In this document: positions 57,114 through 64,000 of the stretch, one piece after another | Position numbering within the stretch: position 1 is the stretch's first letter | Layout: every line of letters starts with the position of its first letter | Source of the DNA: Phlegmacium glaucopus | Taxonomy: Eukaryota; Basidiomycota; Agaricomycetes; Agaricales; Cortinariaceae | NCBI GenBank assembly: GCA_015039465.1 | Contig: MU130643.1 | Coordinates: 145,824-209,823, forward strand | Direction of reading: 5' to 3' | Length of the DNA stretch: 64,000 bases | Made by a program: the position numbers and the translations under genes | The notes under the pieces: generated by a model | Databases searched by the model: none | Seen by the model: only the letters and a program-made list of their open reading frames with translations | Told to the model about the DNA's origin: nothing

Positions 57114-57563
57114 ATGAAGTTCTCCGTTCTCTCTCTCACTGCCATCCTTGCATTGTTCAGCCATGCGTTGGCTACGCCGAGCCCTCAACCTGCCTGTGAG
57201 TAGAACTGACAGTTTTCTGGCATATACTATTCACTAGCAAGAGCTCAAGCGGTCATCTTTAGGTGTAAGTCAGCCTTTACGCGCTTCAGTGGTCTTCCTA
57301 TAAAGAGGTACATCATGGCTGATTAATGCATTCCCCGTCCATCTGGTTCTCAATATACAGGACATGCAATGTAAGTTCGATATTCAACTCTGGGCGTATG
57401 ATCAATCTTATATGTGCTTGCGTTTATAGGCCCAGTTGGATTTCGTTGCTGTGCCCCTTTCTCCACAGGCGGTACTCAAGGGTGGGTCCCTTTCTTTGCC
57501 TGAATTCGCACGAGTTTTAAAATGATCCCATTTTTTAGCTGCTTCCTGGGAGTTTGCCCTTGA
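57114..57563 (+). CDS. Small secreted cysteine-rich gene with a 2-nt second exon, or pseudogene (56 codons)
   Basis: Duplicate of the gene at 54941. Exons 57114-57195 (82), 57361-57370 (10), 57430-57481 (52), 57539-57563 (25). Exon 2 has lost 12 of its 14 nt and would be just GT at 57263-57264, between an intact AG and an intact GTAAGT. With that 2-nt exon the frame closes. Skipping it breaks the frame. Exon 5 has a further 9-nt in-frame deletion and a slightly earlier TGA, and a proposed G|GTGGGT donor replaces the usual AC|GT join. All the changes keep the frame. Either splicing still includes a 2-nt exon or the gene has recently died. Confidence 0.45.
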
Positions 57564-58364
57564 TATGTTTCTTAATATGGGCCAATATGAATATCATTTT
57601 CAGATGAATGTAGACAGAATGAATATTTGATGTTTTCATAGCTTGGGCAACGGCACAAAGCACTACTGACTCCCAAACTAGGTCTGGTTCGTGTGCTTTG
57701 ACATGGTTGGTTGCGTCAGTTTTTCCTGCCGAGGCGAAAAGCAGAAACTTAAGATGATAGCGAAGTATCACCAACGTGTAGACCGGAAGGCTCTCTATTT
57801 TCCTTGCTTAGATCTCGAGTCGAAGGTGGCTTTGCAATGCCTCGAAGGCAAGAAACGGAAGCCGAGTTGGATGCGATCGTGGCATATTACTGCGCTGGAG
57901 TCAGTGCGCCTCATTTTCGTTACTTTCTGGTTATCGCTGACAGCTTCCAGAGAATCAGTTTCTCTGTGATCACCAAATCACCAAAGACGAGCGTGGGAAG
58001 CTTGGCGTAATCTGCAAAATATCAGCAACGGAAGAGTCAGAATGACTCAGAACAACAAACAATTGAACGTTGTTAGCACGTGGAAGTAAACGAGTATAAC
58101 TGATGCAGGAGAAGCTGATCCATCGATAGAACACTTCCTCTATGAAAAGGGAGTAAGTACATTGCGAATTGATGAGTTGTTGACCGATTAACACGGTTCC
58201 CCTGCTGAGTTTGAAACATGAGAACAACCAGTCCACGCAGGTGGTTGACGCGTTGACGACTGAGGCGTGTACTTCTGGCGGGCATCTGTTCTTTAAAGAT
58301 GGTGCATTCATTGACCTTAGTCTCATTACGAACTTTTCTTCATCCTCTTCTACGTATCCTTGGC
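57564..58364. other. Spacer without a supported gene
   Basis: The end of the duplicated block runs to about 57790. The rest up to the next ATG has only short open frames on either strand. Confidence 0.4.
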
Positions 58365-59616
58365 ATGTCGACTCCACTTCCGCGTACTGAAGAGTTTCCT
58401 GGCGATGTTGGTGTCGAGGACTGGGAACGCTCTCTACTAAATCTCTATTGCTCTCGTGATCCAGACATGGGCCCTGGGCACCGTATTCGTATGAAATGTC
58501 TCAAAATAACCACAATACGCCGCTATAAAGAGCGGAAACGCCTGGAACATGAATATCTCGTCGCTGAGGTGTCAGTTCCAGGTTTGAGCCAGCTGCGCTA
58601 CCTTCGAATTGAACGGGCTGTCGAGGACCCTCCTCCCTCCAAAAAAAACACCACTGATAAGAGCCCTCTTCATGCCATCTCCACATTCTCATCCCAATCC
58701 TCGCTGGCAACGTTAAAAAAACTCCCTGCCCACGATCATGTCAAGGCGATGGAAGTATGGCCTAACGACATCTGCATTGACAATCTAAACTGCAAAGCTA
58801 CTTCAATAATCCTCCTCGATCTAGCAATTGCCGCTAAATTGGTTCATGACCACAGTGACAAGTATCATCTCTTCAAACACCAGTGTTTTTGGTATTCAGA
58901 TATGATTGTTGCTGTCCTGCGGCAAGGCTTTCCTGAAAGCCAGCTCAAGCATGAGTCCGGTTTCGTTGAGGCAGATCATTCACCAGATGGGGAAATGGAG
59001 ATTTTGGATGAAATGAGCGGTACTTATAAGAGAGTCAAAATTTATTCACAGCAAAAGCCAATTGTTGAGGAGATCCATGAGACTTTTAAAATACGCAAGC
59101 CTCATGTTTATTCTTTGGTATGTTTTTTGAATGATGACACGCTTATGCCGATATGCTGACTTATTGTCACCGTAGATCTCGGAAGCTGCACAGGCTGTTG
59201 AGCAGTCAGCGTTGGAAAAGAGAGAACTACACAAACAGATAGAGGAAGAACGGAAAGGGAAAGAGAAAGCACGGAAAGGGGAAGAAGAGGCACGCAAACA
59301 GATGGAGGAAGAACGGAAAGCGAAAGAGGAAGAACGGAAAGCGAAAGAGGAAGCACGGAAAGGGGAAGAAGAGGTACGCAAACAGATGGAGGAAGAACGG
59401 AAAGCGAAAGAGGAAGCACGGAAAGGGGAAGAAGAGGTACGCAAACAGATGGAGGAAGAACGGAAAGCGAAAGAGGAAGCACGGAAAGGGGAAGAAGAGG
59501 TACGCAAACAGATGGAGGAAGCACAGAAAATGATAGAGGAAGGACAGAACGATAGGGCAGATCTCATACGACGCATTCGAGAACTGGAAACACAACCCAG
59601 AATGATTCCTTCCTGA
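58365..59616 (+). CDS. Uncharacterised 397-aa protein with repetitive C-terminal coiled coil
   Basis: Two exons, 58365-59117 and 59176-59616, joined between whole codons. Residues 1-250 form a globular part with W-E-R-S-L-L-N-L-Y, R-I-R-M-K-C-L-K and H-Q-C-F-W-Y-S-D-M-I, resembling an unnamed family common in basidiomycetes. Residues about 260-380 are almost wholly Glu/Lys/Arg and form a long charged helix built from a 21-residue repeat. The ATG at 58365 was preferred to the one at 58299 because it gives a typical M-S-T-P-L-P start. The earlier ATG stays in frame and cannot be excluded. Function unknown. Confidence 0.72.
59290..59520 (+). repeat. 63-bp coding minisatellite
   Basis: A 63-bp unit starting CGCAAACAGATGGAGGAAG is repeated about 3.5 times with very few changes. 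It encodes R-K-Q-M-E-E-E-R-K-A-K-E-E-A-R-K-G-E-E-E. Near-identity suggests recent expansion. Confidence 0.9.
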
Positions 59617-61060
59617 ATTTCAAAATCAACCGTCATTGAGTCGTCACCAATGCCAATGGAGGGTCGAACAAAAGAGTGCACTTAAACCATGATATTATTG
59701 CCATCATCTTTCTTGGATTACCGTGTTTCCGGCAACAATGGTTTTACATTTTCGTGGGACTCGACCTAAACCTACAACCAAGGATTAAGTTTCGATTAAG
59801 GCTTAAAGTGTATAATGCTCGGTCAGGATATAAATACACAGGTTTCCGAAAGTTCCAGCGTTTCTAGGACCAGTTGCTCAGGTTGGAGATCCCCATGGAA
59901 TCTAATTACCGATCTGTGCTATGTATATTTTCCTTTATTTCAGGGCGGTACTTGAAGCAGTCGACGAGAACCGTAGTTCCTAATTGCGTAGGAGATACTA
60001 GTGGTGGCTTGAGATATATTGAAGAGTTTTTTCATGAATGTTGACGAGAAAGATGTTCATGAGATGATGAGTGGAGAATCAAGGATTCTCGCAAAGCCAA
60101 CATGACGTAGTCCCAGCGAAAACGGCGCATTGAATTCAGCACTAGCTATACCAAGTCGGGCTAGAGCCTACTAGTAGACCTAGTGAGCAAAAGGTTTATG
60201 ATCCCAGTGGTGTCGAGAAGCCTCCAGGAAGCTCGGCTCGGCAAAGTTACTGAAACTGATCAGGCCTTGAGGCCAAAATTCCACCCAAAAGCTGCTGTCA
60301 TCCCATTAATAAGTCATCTGAGCTATCTCTTATCGATAAAGATACTTAACATTGTTGTTAGCTGCTTTCAGCACTACGAAAGATCTTGCGAAAGATAAAG
60401 GAAATGTCGAGATTGCCGCTGGACAAATGCCCAAATTTGTTATATTCGGCCTCGACTCTACAAATGTATGTTAGAACTTAGCGACAATATCCATAAAAAA
60501 TCAAGAATGGTATGGACGTTCTTACACATTTATGGTTGCGGTGGTCTTTGTTGGAAGTGTTCCCTGTCATATAGGGTTTGATCTGCATCTACTGGGTGGA
60601 GTCACCGTTCAAATGTTCACGGTTGACCATCAATGAGTTCTCTGACTTGCCTCGGCAGGCATGGACTAGACAGATGCCGGTGGAGCGATCCCGTTCGAAT
60701 CGTCGAGAACCTCTGAGTATGGAAAAAAAAAAAAACATGCATTACGTGCACATGCCACAGACTGGTGGCTGTTAGATTTGAAGTAGTCGACTTTCATACA
60801 GATGGCTTGCACCCAACACTTGTGGTCATGCTGTGTTTCAAACCCATTCCATTAGCCCAACAATGTTGAACAAACATTACTGAAAAGACTTACATATAAC
60901 CAGGGGCGTACTAAGAAATTGCGATCCATGTTCGTAGAATCAAGCCAGAGATACTACCATCCGCCGTTTTAACAGCGCTTTGCTTCTCTTCCTCCTTGAC
61001 ACACCTGAAAAGTATGGCTGTCCGATTGGGGAAGTATTAAATACACATAAATAATGGTTT
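59617..61060. other. Intergenic region, no gene seen
   Basis: Only short open frames. A run of 12 A at about 60722-60733 is preceded by an open frame with no family resemblance. Confidence 0.4.
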
Positions 61061-61064
61061 GCAG

Positions 61065-61340
61065 AAATATATCTCGTGCGCCAAAACATTTGTACAGTGC
61101 GCAGAAATGTTTTGACCCTGCGAAATATATATTAGTGGTGCCCTAAAAAATTTATACAAGTGCGCAAATATTTATTTGCCTGCACAGATATTCTTGGGCT
61201 TGTGCGCAAACATTTTGGCTTGCGCAGAAATATTTTAGGTTGCACGGAAATATTTTAGGTTGCGCAGAAATATTTAGTCTACCCGCAGAAATTTATGTGC
61301 TGCGCGGAAATATTTTCAAGTTGTGTGCAAAATAAAAAGT
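61065..61340. repeat. Degenerate minisatellite of GCGCAGAAATATTTT units
   Basis: About a dozen irregular units of roughly 20-24 bp around the core TTGCGCAGAAATATTTTAGG, separated by short variable spacers. Confidence 0.8.
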
Positions 61341-61759
61341 TTGCGTGTGGAAATTATTATGTCCCAACCATTTTAGGAATGCCGGAGTGCCGTGATTAGT
61401 TAATTGATCTATTGTTGGCAGCTTCGGCACTCTGGGCGGAGTTTCAAATGAAAGTCCAGCATATGATATATATTATCTGGGTTATCTTGGGTACGTTTAT
61501 ATGATCACATGATCATGTTTGTATTGTTTCAGATCCAACGCAACACATCATCCACCACTTCCACCCCCACTCCACCTTTCCCGTCCCGAGCCTAGAATGT
61601 GGAAAGCGGTGTGGATCCGTATGCGACCATGCCATGTCATCGCCTCGTATGCAGGTGGTGGCCAAACAACCTGGGTGTCGATCTGGGCTTTCTTCGAGTG
61701 TGAGGGGTGTTTGCCATGTCAGCGCACCAAACGACGACTGGGTACCCCATACCCACACT

Positions 61760-61940
61760 GTGCCCCTCCCCTCTTGAGGGATGTGGGCACATAACGACAA
61801 AGTGACCACAACAAAACGACCATGACCTGACGAAACGACCACGACAAAATGAATACAACCCAACGACCACAATGAAACGGATACGAGGAAACGACCAAGA
61901 CGAAACAAATATGAGGAAACGACCACGATGAGCAGATAGA
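61760..61940. repeat. ACGACCACGA-type low-complexity repeat
   Basis: Irregular ACGACCA, ACGAAAC and GAGGAAACG units. The long open frame on the minus strand (61513-61968) follows from this periodicity and is not called. Confidence 0.6.
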
Positions 61941-61999
61941 TGGGAGGAGCGAGGTACGCTCCCTCCATTTCTTTATTTCTGTTAAGTTTAAAGCAAAGG

Positions 62000-62630
62000 A
62001 GAAGTCACGTCGGAGTTACTCCGGAACGGACGGAACGGAACTGGAACAGTAACCTGGAAAGGACGTTGGCCTCAGTGTATGTGCTGTGCCGCCCAGCTCC
62101 TAAGGTGTCCTGATTTCGGAACGGAAGAATAAAGTAACAAGTCGGAAGACCTCAGTGACTTAGAGGGAAAACAAGAGGAGGGGAACTAAGTTGATATTCG
62201 AACTAAGGGAAAACATACAAGTTCGAGTACTTTAAATATAAAGAGAATTGCAACCGAAATATAGAATATAAATATAAGTGCTGCGCTCTGCTCCCGGGAA
62301 AGGTCCTGCATTCTTGGGTGAATAATCCATGGCTAGTGTGCTGACTGATAGTGGGAAAGTGATGACAAAGGAATAGTGTTATGACGAAGGTGTGGTAAGG
62401 TGTTTGGAATATCGTCGGAAGAGTCGGAATGATACGGAGAAGTCTCGGAGTCGGACGTAGGAGGAGTAGAGTCGGAAACGAGGGAGAGTACTGGAACGGA
62501 GTACGGACTACCGGAAACGACTCCAACGGAGTCGGACCGGAGTAACGTGTGACGGAATGTGACGGAATGTAACAGTACCTCCCTGTCAAGGCCAAGACCC
62601 TCGAGGCCACGTGTTGGTCCGTGCGAGGTT
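62000..62630. other. CGGA-rich region upstream of the Zn2Cys6 gene
   Basis: Dense CGGAA and ACGGA motifs at 62010-62060 and 62410-62570, similar to those beyond 63830. It may be the promoter or LTR of a retroelement; no LTR pair was found within the window. Confidence 0.4.
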
Positions 62631-62637
62631 GGCGTGG

Positions 62638-62643
62638 TATAAA
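62638..62643 (+). promoter_or_regulatory. TATA box of the Zn2Cys6 gene
   Basis: TATAAA within GGCGTGGTATAAAGACCG, 77 nt before the ATG at 62715. Confidence 0.65.
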
Positions 62644-62714
62644 GACCGCCGGAGACTGGTTGAGATTCTTCACTTCGCATAACAACCCAAACAACAACCC
62701 CCAAAACAACCATC

Positions 62715-63741
62715 ATGAACAACAACAACAACAACGCCGGTTCCTCCCAACAGGCCAAGTTGGAAGAGGCCCGGGCTCGGATCCGGAGCAAGCGGGAGGC
62801 GGAAGAGCGTGCGCGGGAGGCGGAGGAGAAGGAGTTGATGGAGTTGGAGGCAGCGGCAGCTGCAGAGCAGCGGGCGCGGGAGGAGGAGAAGCGGAGAGCG
62901 GAGGAGGAGAGGAAGAGAGTAGAGGCGGAGCAGCAGAAGCTGCTGGAGATGCAGCAGGCTCGGAAAGAAGAAGAGCGGAAGAGGAGGGAAGCGGAGGTGA
63001 TAGACCTAGACGACGAAGAAGTAGAAGAGGAGAACAACGGGACGGAGCCGGGGCCCAGCGTCCCCAAGAAAAGAAAAGTAAATGACAAAGTAAGTGAACT
63101 TGAAAATAAAAGAAAACGCAACACTAATGAAATCATAGGAAGTAGCTCCGACCATGGAGGAAAACCGGCCCGCCTGCGCCCAATGCACGGGCACAGGTAC
63201 GATGTGCCACGGAAAAACGCGGGGGCCTGGCTGCTGGCGGTGTTACCAGCTAAAGAAGGGGTGCAGCCTGGTCGGAGGGAAGAAGAGAACGGTGGCGGTG
63301 GAAATGCCAGCAGAGAGGGTCGGAGGGAAGGCAAAGGGAAAGGGGAAGGCGAAAGAAGTGGTGGAGATGGAAACGGATGTGTTGGAGAGGTTGACGGACG
63401 GGTTGGAGATGATAGGAGGGTGGCTGAAGAAGCTGGCGGAGACGCAGGTGGAGATTAAGTTGGGGATGGAGGTGCGGATGCGGAGGGAGTTTGAGAAGGA
63501 GAGACGGGAAGAGGAAAGACGGAAAGAGGAGTTGAAGCAGAAGGCGGTGACGAGAGCGGAGAAGGGAGTGGAAACGGGGGTGCAAGAGGAGACGGAGGAA
63601 AAGGAGATGGGTGCAAAGGAGACGGATGATGGGGAGGAGTCGGAAGAAGTGGAAGGAAGATTGGAAGCGGAGACGGAGAGGACGGAAGGAGAGGAGGAAG
63701 AAGGGATGGAAGGGATAGAAGAAGTAGAAGGAGTAGAATAA
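62715..63741 (+). CDS. Coiled-coil protein with a Zn2Cys6-spaced cysteine cluster, probably retroelement-derived (325 aa)
   Basis: Exons 62715-63089 and 63139-63741, GT-AG, joined between whole codons. It starts M-N-N-N-N-N-N and continues with about 85 residues of Arg/Glu coiled coil, an acidic patch (V-I-D-L-D-D-E-E), and a basic patch P-K-K-R-K that looks like a nuclear signal. The cluster is C138-x2-C-x6-C-x8-C-x2-C-x6-C167, exactly the spacing of the fungal binuclear zinc cluster. The C-terminus is a second Glu/Lys helix. Proteins of this layout recur many times in mushroom genomes beside retroelements, from memory, so I favour a retroelement ORF over a host transcription factor. The opposite-strand open frame is a shadow. 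Confidence 0.7.
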
Positions 63742-63817
63742 AAAGTAAAAAATAATTGTATATAATTTTTCTTGTTATTTTTTTTGCTGTTTGTTTATAA
63801 AGAATAGTTTTCTTGAA

Positions 63818-63925
63818 CTTTGTTTTGTGAAACAGAAGAGTAAGAGAACGGAAAGGAATAGAACGGAAACATGACTTTGTTTTGTGAAACGGAAAAGTAA
63901 GATGACGGAAAGGAAGTGGAAAAGA
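63818..63925. repeat. Direct repeat, two 57-bp units
   Basis: CTTTGTTTTGTGAAACGGAA and the following GTAAGA...ACGGAAAGGAA occur at 63818 and again at 63875 with three or four changes, followed by GGAAA-rich sequence to the end of the window. Confidence 0.8.
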
Positions 63926-64000
63926 CATGGAAAGGCACGGAAAAAACAAGGAAAGAGACGGAAAAGGAATCAAGAGAGCGGAAGAGGTCCGGGTTTAGCC

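Larger units (their letters stand above)
54230..57790 (+). repeat. Tandem pair of about 1.45-2.1-kb blocks, each with one SSP gene
   Basis: 54230-55640 and 56345-57790 align over most of their length, including the ACACATTGGGTCAAAGGGAC-type start, the AAAAAAGGTTAGGAACGC motif, the TATA box and the gene. The second block carries an extra internal duplication of the AAAAAAGGTTAGGAACG stretch at about 56735-56890. 55641-56340 shows no gene. Confidence 0.8.

Noticed and set aside
59046..59681. 211-codon Ser/Phe-rich open frame on the minus strand
   Set aside because: Antisense of the 63-bp coding minisatellite.
61513..61968. 151-codon open frame on the minus strand
   Set aside because: Covers ACGACC repeats and has no recognisable domain.
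62333..63334. 333-codon Ser/Pro/Leu-rich open frame on the minus strand
   Set aside because: Antisense of the Glu/Arg-rich coiled-coil gene. The plus strand has an intron, a TATA box and a cysteine cluster.

Overview
The window is fungal nuclear DNA. Coding regions are split by many 45-70 nt GT-AG introns, and TATA boxes lie about 80 nt upstream of several start codons. The gene content fits a mushroom-forming basidiomycete (Agaricomycetes): an NB-ARC/TPR protein, a phenylalanine ammonia-lyase, a kinesin-14, and two unnamed families that I know from agaricomycete genomes. No species is claimed. I found no rRNA, tRNA or CRISPR. All exon structures were worked out by hand from splice signals and reading phase.

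Layout. 0-9.6 kb: members and relics of a small secreted cysteine-rich protein (SSP) family, a complete 8-exon phenylalanine ammonia-lyase (3257-5801), and segmental duplications (1-1430 against 8191-9590; 6.1-7.76 against 42.6-44.3 kb). 10.5-13.9 kb: an NB-ARC/TPR gene with repeated 5' exons, one in-frame TGA and an assembly gap. 14-19.4 kb: repeats, including a solo LTR carrying a nested MITE. 19.5-32.0 kb: three uncharacterised genes, two of them broken by separate hAT-type insertions with exact 8-bp target duplications. One insertion is a 2.1-kb non-autonomous element with arrays of GATC palindromes. The other is a 3.6-kb transposase-bearing element. 32-37.7 kb: repeats and LTR debris. 37.7-42.2 kb: an intact MFS transporter and a decayed head-to-head copy. 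44.6-47.1 kb: kinesin-14. 47.4-57.6 kb: an array of seven SSP genes. 58.4-59.6 kb: an uncharacterised coiled-coil protein. 62.7-63.7 kb: a coiled-coil protein with a Zn2Cys6-spaced cysteine cluster, probably from a retroelement.

The two main observations are these. (1) The SSP family has at least ten recognisable copies with a nearly invariant architecture: an exon of exactly 14 nt, an exon of 10 nt and, in full-length members, a 37-nt last exon, with cysteine codons split by introns. Variants show 4-nt and 2-nt exons, a GC donor, and loss of the last exon. (2) Bases 28096 to about 29790, inside the hAT transposase gene, make sense only when complemented without being reversed. In that reading they give a well-formed transposase with proper introns. 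DNA cannot be rearranged in this way, so the segment is a sequence-handling or assembly artefact, next to a run of Ns.
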